Shown here: in pieces, positions 1-12,042 of the stretch
How the letters are laid out: each line of letters opens with the position of its first letter
Position numbering within the stretch: position 1 is the first letter of the stretch
Source: Panagrolaimus kolymaensis
Lineage: Eukaryota > Nematoda > Chromadorea > Rhabditida > Panagrolaimidae
Assembly (NCBI GenBank): GCA_028622995.1
Contig: JAJQJQ010000013.1
Coordinates: 1,240,001-1,304,000, forward strand
DNA: 64,000 nt
Direction of reading: 5' to 3'
Notes under the pieces: generated by a model
What the model was told of the DNA's origin: nothing
Seen by the model: the letters and a program-made list of their open reading frames with translations, nothing else
Database searches by the model: none
Position numbers and translations under genes: made by a program

Positions 1-119
1 TTTCAAAAAACTTGAGCATACGGTTGAATATTTACTCGCGGATTATCACATTTTGGTGTGCTTGATTATCCAAACTACTGACACCAACAATATATTTGTA
101 TGAATGACTCAAATACAAT

Positions 120-1500
120 ATGATGCGGCAGCAGCAGCAACACCAACAACCAAGGCAAAATCCCAGTCAATCCTTGGATGATGAAGAAGAGGAGGAAGCA
201 TCCTTAATTGAAAGACGAAGGAGAAGAAAGAAACAAGAACATTATAAACGAGTATGTTACTTTTAAACTTACATGATTGGTGATGAGAACCCATTCTCGC
301 TTCTTCCATTCTAAAACTAACTTTGTTTCAACAGTTCGTTACTCAACAAACTTTTTTTTTTCAAATCCATTTCCATATTATTATTTTTTTAGTTGACAAT
401 AGTATTTTTACCACAAATCTTAGTGCTATCATTATATTTATCATATATTTTTATTGGTGCAGCATGTTTTCAATTTTTGGATGAATCATTAGCTAATGAA
501 CCATATTTGGATGTTGCATTATTCTCTTTTACAACCATTGCAACAATAGGTATGGGTTTTTTTGTTTTTAATTAAACAACTACTAATCCCACTAAAATAT
601 TTTAAGGTTATGGAAACATATGTCCAAAATCAAAACAAGCAAAAATATTTTGTGTTATTTATTCATTATTTGGTATGCCATTATGTGTAGCAGTTTTATC
701 TAATTTTAGTAAATATCTTTCAAAAGCATATTGGATGGTTTGTATTTGTGTTGGAAAGGTTAGTAGTAACTTTGCAGCCATAATTGTTCATTCATATAAA
801 CATATTAACTTTTATTAGGGTACTCGTCTTCCACATGGTGATGGAGCAATACCAATTAAAATAATCATCTTCTTGTATTTTGTTTTATTCATCTTTGGTT
901 CATTGTTGTATCCTCAAAATCAAAGGAATCCCACTTTTACATTACAAAATCTTTACTTTAGGCATGTTTTCAAAACCTTATTTTTATTATGTTCCAACTT
1001 ACTCGTATCGCTAGTTTTTTAGTGTTGTATCATTTTCAACTGTTGGATTTGGTGATGAAGCTCCAAAATCCCCACTTTCATTTACTTCATTTACTGCATT
1101 CTTTACATATTTAATGGCAGGAATGGTTTTATCTGCATTGATTTTTGCTGCATTTCATCGAAACCTTTCACGTTTGAATAAACTTGGTAATAAACATAAG
1201 AAAGCTCAAGATGTGGTTGTATGGTTTGGTGATAAACCCATCAAAGTTTCAAAGCTATTAGAAGTTGTAGCAAAAGAATTTGATGTATGTTGTTTAGTTA
1301 AAAGATATGAGAGGAAACCATCAGCATTTACATCTTTGCTTTAACCTGCGTGTTTTCAGGCAAAACCATGCGAAATTCATCAACTTCTTCATGGCTTGGA
1401 TGCTTTATTAGAAGATACGGTAGCAATAAATGAAGCAAGAAAAAATTCAAGCGAAGACCAATCATCATCCCATGGTGAACATGATTTAATCATTCCATGA
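120..1500 (+). CDS. Two-pore-domain potassium (K2P/TWK) channel
   Basis: Background K+ channel subunit of the plasma membrane, predicted 328 aa from exons 120-251, 393-549, 607-758, 819-961, 1023-1284 and 1360-1500. All phases join. Two selectivity filters are visible: TIATIGYGN (about residues 90-98, split by an intron inside the Gly codon) and STVGFGDEAP (about 199-208). Each is flanked by hydrophobic segments giving the TM1-P1-TM2-TM3-P2-TM4 plan. The N-terminus is short and Gln- then Arg/Lys-rich (MMRQQQQ). The start at 120 is chosen because an overlapping ATG at 104 reaches a stop within 25 codons. Intron 4 (962-1022) works only with a GC donor (AG|GCATGT); the frame then gives LYFSVVSFSTVGFGD. 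AATAAA lies at 1545-1550. The family call is firm; the TWK subgroup is not assigned. Confidence 0.93.
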
Positions 1501-2005
1501 AGTTTAAATTGGATATGCTTAATTCAATATTTTATCCTTACATAAATAAATAATACTGAAAAGTTGTAATTTTTATTAATTAATTGAGAAATAAATGTTT
1601 TACACCAAAAATTTGTTTCTTGTTTTAGTTCACAACGTTGCTTTCAAGGGATGCGATATTGTATGAAAGAGTTTCAACCATTAAAAGAGAGCATTTGTTA
1701 AGGATGTGGAGCAAATTTTGTTTGTAGCTGATAAAGAAGAAGGTATGTTGGGATTTATAATTAGCGTGTAATAACAATATTTTCCGGTGTAAAGAATTTT
1801 CACAATATAAATATATATCTTAGATTTCCACCTTCAACTGACTAACCATGGTTTGGAGTGATTACAATAAAACACATAAGAAAATATAAGTTTATTATAA
1901 AATTTGAACAAGAAAACACAAAACCATATTCAAACAATAAATTTCATCACTTTTACATCAACAAAATAACAAACAAAAAGCAATACAATAAATGATTAAG
2001 CAAAG
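1501..2005. other. Convergent intergenic region (3' ends)
   Basis: Space between the 3' ends of the K2P gene (+) and the eIF4B-like gene (-). It holds a poly(A) signal for the left gene. I see no open frame or repeat of note. Confidence 0.6.
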
Positions 2006-3838
2006 TTATTGGGGTTGTCCATAATTTGATGTTCCATTAGGATTATATGGAGGAGTCACATAGTAAACAGGTTGACCATTGTTGTATTGCTGCTGCATAT
2101 GTTGTTGAGCATATTGTGGATGAACTTGAGGAACGTATTGTTGAAAAGCAGCAGTAGCATCTTGTTGATACGGAACTTGTGGATAAGCAGCTTGATATGT
2201 TGGAAGTTGTTGAGGAATTTGATGAGGTTGGTAAATCATTTGAGGCATTGGTTGGAATTGAGGATGTTCAAAATGACCAAAATATTGAGCAGGTACTTGA
2301 AAACCACCAAACGGATGTGGAATTGGTTGAATTGCCATCACTCGAGGATTTGATCGATTGTAATGCTGAAAAAGAGAGAGGTATTAGTTTCAATGGAAAA
2401 AAGAATATCATACATTTGGATAACGATTCTTGAATGACTTTGGTGTTGAAGCTCTAAAATTTGACTTCGGTTGAAATGAAGGGATTTCAGAAAGATTGAC
2501 AGCCGAAGGAACGTTCACAGAAAGAACATCAGTAGGTCCTGCAGCATCAGCAGAGGTCTTAGATGGGTGATCACCAACTTCCTTATCTAAAACGAAGATA
2601 ATCAATGAATGATGAATAAAAGAGAAAGAAGTCTTACCAACTTTATCAGAATCAGGTACACCATTAGTATCAGGAGAAACTTTCTTTGAAGAATCATTCA
2701 TACCATTCCTTTTCTTATTTCTTTCTTCCTTCTCTTTCAACTTCATTTGCTCTATTTCCATCAGTTTCACATGTGTATCAACAGGTTTGGCTTTACCAAA
2801 GACGTTTGGCTTCGGAACAGCAGGTTTAAGTTCTTGTCCTTGAGTAGTTGCTTGAGAAAGATTTTGGCTGGTATTAGACTTTGTAAAAGCATGTTCACTT
2901 TTTGTTTGAGGAATACTGCGATTTCCATCATTTCTTCTTGAGTTGTTTCCATGAGCAAAAGTTCGATTTCGTGGAATAGGAGCTTCAGGAGGACGAAATC
3001 CAGTAAGATGAGGAAGAGTTAATCTGCTTTGGTTGTTAAAATTGGACCTTGGACTTCTACCATTTCTTTTGCTTCGTTTACCATTGGAAAAATCATGTCT
3101 TCTTTGATCATTTTCTTTCACAGCTTTTTGATCCTTCAGGTTATCGATACCTTGAACTTTTGGAACATCAGCTGCTTGAACTCTTTCACCATCAGTCGAT
3201 TGAACATTTAGAACATCAGTATTGCTTTTTTGAACATTAGATACAATGCGTGGGATGCTTTGATTGTTTGCGGATCGATAATGTGGATCATTGCGAACGT
3301 CATTGGAAGAAGGTTGCAGAATAGTTACTTTGTGATCACGGCCATCTTTTGTAAGCAATTCTAAAAAACAACTATCATACTTGTTTAAGCAGTTCTAAGA
3401 CATACGGAAAGTTTTACCAGGATCAGAATGAGCAACAGGAGGAAAAGGTCTTTGTGGATTTCGATTCCAGCCACGGCCACCACCTCTTGGATAACCACGG
3501 TCACTACCTCTTGAATTTCGAAAAGATCGACTTGGACGGTAAGATTCACCACGACTACCACGACTTTGTTGTTGTTGACTGACAGAAGGTTTTAGAGCAA
3601 CAGGTGAAGAAGAAACAGTAGGTTTTAGTGCAGCAGGTTCAGCATCAATAAATTGCTAAAAAAGTAACATATTAGAAGAATAAAATTATAAGTTTTTCAA
3701 ACATACATTATGATCAATTTCCTGACTCCAATCATCAATATTGGTATTTCTATGTTTGAGTTCATGTTCAACGGTATTAATGCTTGGCAAAGATGAAGAA
3801 GATGTAACAGGATTTTCTTTATTATCAGATTTGCACAT
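2006..3838 (-). CDS. eIF4B-like Arg/Gly- and Gln-rich disordered RNA-binding protein
   Basis: Predicted 545 aa, exons (transcript order) 3838-3707, 3655-3406, 3360-2638, 2586-2414, 2365-2006, all in phase. No folded domain is visible. Residues 45-127 carry Ser/Arg and RG repeats ending in PRGGGRGWNRNPQRPFPP. Residues 315-323 read FGKAKPVDT, followed by a charged run of Glu and Lys (MEIEQMKLKEKEERNKKRN). This matches the 'FGxAKPVDT plus charged helix' segment of eIF4B as I remember it. The C-terminal exon is Gln/Pro/Tyr-rich. eIF4B stimulates the eIF4A helicase during cap-dependent initiation. The RRM and DRYG region of vertebrate eIF4B is not visible, so this could also be another RGG-type mRNA-binding protein. 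Start chosen at the first ATG of the open exon 1. Confidence 0.5.
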
Positions 3839-4166
3839 TTTCTTTCAGAAAAAAATAGCTAAAAAAGTAACGATAAATAAAGCAACAGTTCATACAAAAG
3901 CACGCAAAATAAAAAAAAGGTGTTAACGGAAACGAGCAAAAACAAACAATGTTTTATTCAATTTTTTTTGTTGTAAAAAATGAAAGAAGAGAAAGAAAGC
4001 AAAAAGTTTGAAAAACGTTTGTTGAACAAAAAATTTGCTTCGTTTTTAGGCAAAGCTTTTTCATTTCATTTTGCCAACAACACACGTTTGCGAAGATTTT
4101 TCTTGTTTTTGAAGTCAGTTTGCAATTTGCAAATTCTTCTTCTTTCTTCCATCCATCATCGGAAAA
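3839..4166. promoter_or_regulatory. Divergent promoter region
   Basis: 328 bp separating the starts of the eIF4B-like gene (-) and the four-TM gene (+). Both presumably take their promoter from here. No clear TATA box; a small open frame (3980-4219, +) overlaps the next start and has lysine-rich chance composition. Confidence 0.4.
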
Positions 4167-4881
4167 ATGGCAAAACTTCGAAATCGTTTATCATCTTTAG
4201 TAACAAGGATCAACGATGAACCAATTATTGAAGCATCAAGTATTAATCAAGAACAACTTGCTCAACCATCAAATGTCAATGATGAATCACGTATGGAAGA
4301 ATCAACCAATATCAACAATGAAGATGGAAAGATAGCTGATCAAAAAGTACAAGAAACATACAAAATAAATAAATCAGATAATCCAGATGATGTAAGCTTC
4401 GTTTTAACTTTTTGTTTCCTAATAATAGTCTCTTTCTCTTTTTTTAGATACGTGCATGGGTATTTTTACTATGTTTAATGATTGCTTTGGATGGTCCAAA
4501 TAGTTACTCGTTTTATATGGTATTTTATTATTCTGGCTTACCCTTCTCTGTCTTCTATGGTTGGATTGCTTTTATGCTCGTTTATGTTTCATATTTGTGC
4601 TGCTGTACGTTTGTTGGTCGTAAGAAAATTGGCAACTTTAACGTTGATACTATTATCGAAAGAACTTGTGATGTTCTTGGTTTACTTTGTCTTATTGCTT
4701 GTGCTGTTGATTACAAAGCTGAACAGGTACACATTTTCACTACTTTAAACTTTTTATTATGTTTCTTTTTTAGGAAAGTATTATGCCATGGTTTGTTTCT
4801 CTTGTTATTATGCGTTTGAGCTTCGAAATATGTTATTTATGTTATGTGTTCATTATTGAAGGTGATTTCGAACTCTTCTAA
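4167..4881 (+). CDS. Small four-TM protein, family not recognised
   Basis: Predicted 203 aa from exons 4167-4391, 4448-4726 and 4774-4881, phases consistent. The first 75 residues are polar and acidic with no signal peptide, so the N-terminus is probably cytosolic. Exons 2 and 3 encode about four hydrophobic helices: one starting at RAWVFLLCLMIALDG, one rich in Tyr/Cys (FMLVYVSYLCCCTF), CDVLGLLCLIACAVDY, and a last one with RLSFEICYLCYVFII near the C-terminus. There is a Cys cluster in the second helix. No domain is recognisable. A poly(A) signal AATAAA lies at 4976-4981. Function unknown. Confidence 0.8.
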
Positions 4882-5798
4882 GCATCTGCTTCTTCTCCAA
4901 TTTGAAATACATAATAATGAAAAGTGTGTATTTAATGTATAATGCTTGATTATTACCGTTGTTAATTTGTTTGTTAATAAACTTCATTTGTTTTGTAAAG
5001 GTGTAAGATTTCTTGTGACATTGATGTTAGATTTTCTTTTCATTGATTTGTAGCTTTGTCATGTTAAACCTCTTTAAACTTTCCTATCATCTTTGTTTAA
5101 ATATATTTATGTTAGTTTTTTCTTTCCATTTTTAGGCAATCGACAAAGTTTGTTTTACAATGAAAATGTTCGTTGCTTTTGACTTTTTTTGAAGGCTGCT
5201 GGAAAGTCGCTCACTCACCTGTCCTTGCATTCTTTAAAATTTAAGGGGTTTGGATTCTTTACCACATTTAGATCCATTGAGCATATCTGGATCCTATTCA
5301 TCTTTGGTTCTTTTTGAATTTATGGGTAACTTAAAATCAACGGCCATTCATTATCGCTTCATTTTTCATCTAATGAAAACGGGATTTTCATTCCTTTCGC
5401 ATTCGTTCATTTTTTATGCTTTTCATTTTCTATGTAATTTTCCCATTCATCATTTTCGAGCACGAACGAAATAACGCACAATGAAAATTACTAGGAAGGA
5501 AAATACGCAAATTTGATGAAGCAAAAAAAGTTTGGAAAAAATCCAACGAAATTTTAATTCACCGCTTCAATTTAGTTTTCACACACAAAAAAATGTCTTA
5601 AAACGAATATTTCTCCTATTTTGCATCGAACACTTTTTTCATTTTCACAACATTGCATCAATTTTTTGATTTCATCAATTTTTAGATTGAATATTATTCA
5701 ACCAACCTTTTTGACGACGTCTATTTATTGCTTCCATTTTTTGCTGATCGTCATCTTCACATTAAAGAAGTCTTCAACTCTCTTGGCTCAACGTAATC
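4882..5798. other. Intergenic region between the four-TM gene and eIF1
   Basis: Same-strand spacer of 0.9 kb with the poly(A) signal of the left gene and the promoter/5' UTR of eIF1. Short open frames at 5250-5474 and 5621-5806 look like chance. Confidence 0.5.
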
Positions 5799-6247
5799 AT
5801 GGGTGAATCAATTCAAAATTTGGCTAAACCGAAAAGTAAGTTGCTTTTTCATTTTTGTAAACGAAATCATTAATTTTTCATTACCTTTTTAGATGCTTTT
5901 GAACAATTGGAAGAAGAAGAAGGTACTCGTCAAGGGTTCTGTCATATTCGTATTCAACAGCGTACTGGACGCAAAACTATTACAACGGTTCAAGGTATTG
6001 CTCCAGAATATGATCTTAAGAAAATTGTTCGGTACTTGAAAAAGGTTGGTTTGCTTTTTCTTCTTTTATTGAAAGCTATCATTGATTGATCATTTTATAG
6101 GAACACAACTGTAACGGAACTATTGTTGAACATCCTGAATATGGAGAAGTTATTCAACTTACTGGTGATCAAAGACAACATATTAAAGATTTCTTGTGCA
6201 AAGTTGGAATTGTGAAAGAAGAAAACTGCAAGATTCATGGATTTTGA
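5799..6247 (+). CDS. EIF1: Translation initiation factor eIF1 (SUI1)
   Basis: Predicted 111 aa, the usual length for eIF1, from exons 5799-5835, 5893-6044 and 6101-6247. eIF1 binds the 40S subunit near the P site and enforces AUG selection. The diagnostic SUI1 signature RTGRKTITTVQGI is present, as are the C-terminal NCNGTIVEHPEYGEVIQLTGDQ-type strand (read it at residues about 65-87), the ribosome-facing KKIVRYLKK helix, and the terminal IHGF. The leader exon encodes MGESIQNLAKPKN, the expected flexible tail. AATAAA at 6313-6318. Confidence 0.97.
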
Positions 6248-7572
6248 TGTCTTAATATATTGTTTTTTGTATTATGTTTTTTTTTGTTTGCTTCATTTCT
6301 ATGTTTTTTGGAAATAAAGTTGTGATTTTGTGGCTCATTGTTGATTAAAATTCATGGTTCTTTAACAAAGTAAATGAACGAGCAACTTAAACGGTTTTTT
6401 GCAGCGAGACTTTGAACTGTAACGCAAAGATGTTAGTCGAGGTATTAATCAACTTTTCACCTTTGTTAATTCACATGGAAACTGCATATAATTTTTAGCT
6501 TAGCTTGCAGTAGTTTTATCTCTTCTTGAATTTCGTGATTTAACTTCGAAGTAAGTCATAAACGAGAGAAACTTTGAATGATCAATCAAAAGCTAAAAGT
6601 GGTATGTAAGCAATAAGTTTAGTTTCATCATGGTCAAGAAAAGCATGATAAGATAAAGCAACCTATTTATCAAAATGATATCATCACTTTGGTTAGAAAA
6701 GAGAGAATGGCATATGTAAGCGAAATTAAAGGAGATGGTTATTCATAAACCCATCATGTTTCTGAACTTTAGATGGCAAATATTTTTCATCACATTGACA
6801 ATTGGCAGAAAACCAACCAAAAGCAGCTAGAAACAAAAGTAACAAACGCGATGGCTAAAGTTTAATGAATGAAATCTGTAACTTTCTTATTGCCATTATC
6901 AACGAGAAAATGATTGATGTAAAGTTTCAAATCTGAAAAACGAGATAAATTTCGTGGAGAAGAAGATTTCGGGGGAAAAGAAAGGTCCATTCTAAGAATA
7001 AGTATCGAAACTGAAACCAAAATGCATTGGTTTCTTCTAAGATTATTGCTGCTACAAATTGTGAAGCAATCGAATCATCGAAGAAAAACTTTTTTTTCAT
7101 GGTGTTTCATAATATGACAGGCAAACGTGATTTATGAGTAACTGTAATCATCTCGATGCAGAAATAAGATAATCTAAATCTTTGCTGGACTTTGAATGTT
7201 CCATACTTATAACAAATTATTGCAGTGATTCAACTTTTTATGAGACATGCATCTTTCCTCCGTTATGCAGCGAAGTTGTCATTGAAAATGAGTTAGTTTA
7301 GTCCCGTAATAAACTGCATAAGGTTAGAGTAGCTATAGACTAACTTCAAAGCCCGTAAAACTCTCTTTATGTTGCTTCAAAACACTCTTCGTAAAGACAC
7401 AATAAGTTCAAAAATCAAATTTATCTATCAAAAAACAATTGAATACATACATAAAAAAGAGTGGAAATATTCAAAATTGTACAATAAAAAGTAAATACAT
7501 ACAATAAAAACAATGTACATACAATCAACAAAAAAAAACAAGGTTAGTATGGTACAAAGGAGGGAAAGGGAA
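6248..7572. other. Gene-free 1.3-kb region
   Basis: Lies between the convergent 3' ends of eIF1 (+) and the secreted Cys-rich gene (-). Composition is less T-rich than other spacers, but I find no open frame, no tRNA-like B box and no repeat. Confidence 0.5.
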
Positions 7573-8389
7573 TCAGTGGATCTTGGCAGCTTTGGGTTTT
7601 GAGTTCAAACATGGAAGAGCCTTGACACTTTGATTGGTGACGGAGATCTTGAGTTGAGGACAGAAATCAGCAATGTTATCAAAGTTGTTCTTGGATGTAA
7701 CAGTAACACCACACTGTTTGGTATCAAAGCATTGAATGATTTCTTTCTTGACACATTGACCAGCGCACACGTGGAAAGCTTTGAAAGCTTCGACGATTGG
7801 AAGTTCTTTGATCTTGATCTTCTTGGCATCATCATGTTGGAAGTCGTAATCAGGTTTTTCGTTGAAGACAGGAGAGCCATCGGATGGACCAACAGCGCAG
7901 AAATCTTTGATGTTCTTTTTGAGGCATGTTCCCATAAGATTTGCGTCGTTCTTGTCATTCTTGAAGCAGTTGAGATGGTTATCAATATCATGGCCAAAGA
8001 ACTTGAGATGAGTTTTGCAGGAAGCTTGACATCCAGAGAGCTTGTTGGCGTATGCTTGACCAATGCATTCATCAGTTTCGGTGCAAGTACATAGACGAAC
8101 CTGAAAAGGAAGCAAAATGAAACAATAGAATAAGTAAAACAAGCAAAGGCATAAATAAGAAAAGTGATAAACTCACCATTTCAACATCTGGTTCTTCCTT
8201 CGCAACATCAATAGGATTTGAAATCGTCGTTGTTGTCGTCGTCGTAGTTGTAGTTGATGGCTTGATTGGCTTTTGAATACCAAGACGTTGAGCCCGAGTG
8301 ATTGTTGGATCATTCATAGCATAAACATCACCAGCAACGAAACCAAAGAAGACCATACAAAGAAGAGTTGATGAAGCACGAACATCCAT
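7573..8389 (-). CDS. Secreted Cys-rich protein with Thr-run linker (possibly CPG4/DUF19-like)
   Basis: Predicted 246 aa from exons 8389-8177 and 8100-7573. The first ~24 residues form a signal peptide. Residues 46-55 are ten consecutive threonines, a likely O-glycosylated linker. Exon 2 starts with VRLCTCTETDEC and holds about fourteen cysteines, including CQASCKTH, NCFKND, TCLKKN, HVCAGQCVKK and CFDTKQCG. The Cys spacing recalls nematode-specific chondroitin-proteoglycan-type (CPG4/DUF19) domains, but I cannot confirm this. A paralogue with the same signal peptide, Ser/Thr linker and exon boundary sits at 27051-27731. Expected to be extracellular; role unknown. Confidence 0.8.
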
Positions 8390-8639
8390 GTTTGATGATT
8401 TGATTTGAAATCCAAAAAAGAATCAATCAACGGCTATGACCAAAAGAACCGTTCAGCTGCAGCAAAAGATGAAAACTGATTGAATGAAAAGAAAAACTTT
8501 GAACTTTTCTTTTTTGGATGAAACTTTTTTTCATCGTTGCTCTCTCGCTTTTTTTTCGTGTCTCCCTTCTTCGTTGCTGGACTCTTTCAGCTACGGTAAC
8601 ATTTGGCGTTGATTCAAAAACAACTAAGGACTTTGAAAT

Positions 8640-9048
8640 CAGGGTTGCGCGTAATTGCAAAAAATTACGCTTACGCGTAATGCGTAATTTTTAAATTCCA
8701 CTTACGCAAACGTAAGCGTAAGCGTAAGTCCAAAAAAGGGCGTAATTACGCAAAAACGTAATTACGCAAGCGTAATTAACAAAAAAAAATTTTTGTTTAA
8801 AAATAAAAAAACTTTATTAGTCGTTTTAAAATTTTATTGGAATTGTTTTTTGCTGACTTTTGTTACATTTTTTTAATAAAAACATCCGAAAAGCTGCAAA
8901 AACTTTTTTTAATATATTTTTTCAATTTAGTGAATTACGCTTTCGAATTACGCAAAATTTTGCGTAATTACGCGTAATTTGCGTAATTCAAAAAACAGGC
9001 GTAATTACGCAAAAGCGTAATGCGTAAGCGTAATTACGCGCAACCCTG
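8640..9048. mobile_element. hAT-type MITE, TIR CAGGGTTGCGCGTAATT
   Basis: 409-bp element bounded by inverted termini CAGGGTTGCGCGTAATT / AATTACGCGCAACCCTG. It is flanked by a perfect 8-bp target-site duplication TTTGAAAT (8632-8639 and 9049-9056). An 8-bp duplication and a CAGGG start are typical of hAT transposons. There is no transposase. Both ends are packed with TTACGC/GCGTAA motifs, probably transposase-binding subterminal repeats. It sits upstream of the 8-kb secreted gene. Confidence 0.9.
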
Positions 9049-9470
9049 TTTGAAATCTTTTTTGATGAACAAAGTTTCAAAGATTTATTTGTTTACCTTT
9101 TTTTTAAACTACCAAGATGAAACTTGCAGCTTTACTACCTCTTGTTTATCAATGATTTGGTTTTATGTATGTAGCAACAACACTTTGAATAAAAAATGTC
9201 ATACTAATCTTTCACAGTTTTTTTACTTTATTACCATGATTTGGGTTTGAAGTTAATGTTCAAGTAAACGATATTATTTTTCCGATATCTTACTTATCTT
9301 TTTTATTAGAGTATCAAAACAAGTACATATTTAAAAAGCTTTTAAACCGTGTTTCCAACAACAAATCTCTTTTGCAAATAATCAAACAAAAACAACTTTT
9401 TCATTATTGGTGCCATTAACGTCTTTGATACCATTGATGGTATATTTTGATGCTGATGCCATTTTTATTG

Positions 9471-11316
9471 TTAATGATAACTTGGAATATGCTTGAAGTT
9501 TGTTAAAACAAATACAAAGAATGGAGTTAATAGTAAAATCTAAATTTCTCAAAGTTTTATCATTTTTTTAGAGGCAAATATTAAAAAACAACTAACCAAC
9601 GTTAAAATAATGCTTGAAGCTTTGATGGGTGTAAACGATTTAGATGCATAATCAGTGGATTGAATTCTATTAGAAATATTTTGAGCAATTTCTCGAATGG
9701 ATGAATCATTTTTTGAAGAATCCCAAATATTTCGATCCAACCAAATCATTTCTGTTGTTTCTCTCATCTAAAAACAAATTTAGTGATGCTGAACGAAGCC
9801 CATGAAACAATAACCTTACCAAAGACCTCAAAGTTGATGGACGTTTTAATGATAAAACTAACATTAAAATGGATTGAAAATACCATAAAACAAATAAAGT
9901 TGTTTGAATAAATTTAAAGGAATCTCTAAAAGCTTGGATACCGAATAGAGCGATGATATGCATATAAATTCCACAAATTAAAGTGCTATCAAGTAAAAAG
10001 GCTGCTTTGTTATTAATGAAACTTGCAGCATTTAAAAGATCGATGAGTTGATTTTCAATGGCTTTCATGGTGGAATAATTCTGCAAACAAAAAAGTTAAA
10101 AAACTTGGGTGAAAAATTATGGACAAATATTTTTTAGCGTAAATTTTCAATAAACTTTTTTGATTTGATTTTCAATTCAATTAAAAAACAAACCTTGATT
10201 CCTCCATTTTCAAGTTGCTTTTTTAAATTTTTATTAAATTTTTCATATTCTCTGCAAACAGCTCGATTGGCCATTAAATAAATTACTAAAGCGCATGAAC
10301 TCAAAAATGAACCCCAAATATCAAGGGTGGCATCAATAAAATATAAAGTTTTTCCATTTCCACCAAACATTGATTCTCTAAAAATCACATACCTATGTTT
10401 TTTTTTGTTCAAAATGCAACTTTTATTTTATGAGTTACTGTATTTATTTTTTACCTGAATGTTCCTGTTTCATTTTTAGGTACTCGAGGGAAATGATTGT
10501 CTAGTTCCGTTAAATCATGATTAAACATAATATAATTTTCAATTACAGCAAAAATTGCTGAACCCATAAATAAACCAAAAATAACGATTTGAAGGAGAAA
10601 TTCATAAATCGAAGCTTTTTTAATCTGCAAAAAAAAACAATTTTATGGATTAAAAAGTATGTAAAAGTCAAAAAGACTTACATTTTGAGATGAAGAGGCT
10701 TGTCTCAATTTTTCTACCGTAATTTGAAAATATTTAGTCCATTTAAAATTTCCAATTGCCATCACGCTGATGTAAGTATGCAAAGTGGCAAAAAATAATA
10801 AAGACGTATAAGCAAAGTTAGTGGATAATGTCTGCAAAAGTGGGATTTTATTATTTTTTTTCTTTTCTTCCAACTTTGTTTAATTTTTATTTTTGAATGC
10901 ACAAAGAAACAATTTCTTGGTAAAAAGCAATGAGAACATTTTTTTAGTATTTTTGAAGCCAAAAATCATGTTTTTATTTGTAAACTCACGATAGAAGAAA
11001 ACATTTCAACAAATAAATAAACTTTTCTTATAAAATAAATGAGCATTAAAATGATTGTTGGAAACCAAGTTAAAATGTTTAATAATTTTGAATTTGAAGA
11101 AGAAGAAAGATTAAATAATTGGCCAGATAAAAATGGAAGAAAATAATATGGACCCCAAATATTCCATCTCAATTTTACGTTGCTGGAGATTTCAATAATT
11201 TCTTCCTTTTTCGGAGATTCAGAAATTGAAACGATTGAAGTTGAAATCTTTGAATTTTCACTAATTTCTTGAGGAATTGGAAATATTCGTGGATCCGTGG
11301 ATTTATTTCCACACAT
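9471..11316 (-). CDS. Gustatory-receptor-like seven-TM protein (7tm_7-like)
   Basis: Predicted 443 aa from exons 11316-10990, 10831-10682, 10624-10455, 10377-10194, 10080-9820, 9767-9597 and 9539-9471. About seven hydrophobic helices follow a long polar N-terminus. The segment MKAIENQLIDLLNAASFINN (exon 5), followed by a TM helix, resembles the IC-loop/TM5 region of insect Gr proteins and nematode GUR/LITE-1 proteins, which are chemo- or photoreceptors. The family's C-terminal TYxxxxxQF motif is not seen. The last intron is read in phase 0 because it yields a hydrophobic TM7 (ILLLTPFFVFVLTNF); a phase-1 reading would give a longer polar tail. The 7TM call is stronger than the family call. Confidence 0.5.
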
Positions 11317-12042
11317 TTTTTTGGAATACAGAAATTCCTTTAAAGTTAAAAGCCAAAAAATGAGAGAGAATGCAGAATATAAATAATTTTTGGAAACTTT
11401 TATACCTCCAAATAAAAAGTTTGAAGCATTATTTGTTTTATGCGTTCACAAATTCTTTGATCAAGTACATAATTTTTTTTTTAGTTTGCTCAACTTTTTT
11501 TTTATTTTTTTGCAAAAACATTAAAACTCATAAACAAAGAAAAGAAGAAAAAGAGAATGTAAGCAATCTTTATTTGATTTTCATTGAGTGCAAAAGTAAA
11601 TCTTGCTTTGCTACAAATCTGCTTGTTTTTTTTTTTGTAAGAAAAAAGCAAGTTAAAATCTTATTCTTTCTTCTTTTTTTTCTCTTTCACGACCGACTTT
11701 CATGCTCACGTAGAGATAGGTTATGGATGAAGGATATCTTTCACGTATGTACCATAGTAATGGGGTTGTTTTTTGTCAGCAAAAATCTCTTTTATTTATA
11801 AATGATTCATTATGAGAAAAAAAGTTTGTTTGTTTGTTCGGGATCTTTAAGAATAAATGCTACAGTTTTTTTTTTCATGATAATTTCTAGCTTGGTAAAA
11901 ATCGAAATGAAATCGAAGCAGAAAATACAAAACTTTTATTTTTTATCTTTAAACAAAATTTATTATTTGTCAAATAAAAATAAATATATTAAAACGCATA
12001 TTTTTAAAAACTTAAAGCATTTTTCAAAAAAGTAATTTTTTA
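11317..12042. other. Intergenic, AT-rich
   Basis: Upstream of the 7TM gene and downstream of the acid phosphatase, both on the minus strand. Open frames at 11370-11801 and 11802-12035 (+) are Lys/Phe/Ile-rich, lack splice support and look like AT-rich chance. Confidence 0.5.

Noticed and set aside
7630..8094. 154-codon plus-strand frame opposite the secreted Cys-rich gene
   Set aside because: Shadow of the minus-strand coding exon; the minus frame has signal peptide, splice phase and a paralogue.
9421..9539. Phase-1 reading of the last 7TM exon giving a polar tail to a more distal stop
   Set aside because: The phase-0 join with a standard GT donor produces a hydrophobic TM7, so it was preferred.
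11370..12035. Two adjacent plus-strand open frames of 143 and 77 codons
   Set aside because: Composition is Lys/Phe/Ile homopolymer-like, typical of AT-rich non-coding DNA, with no splice logic.
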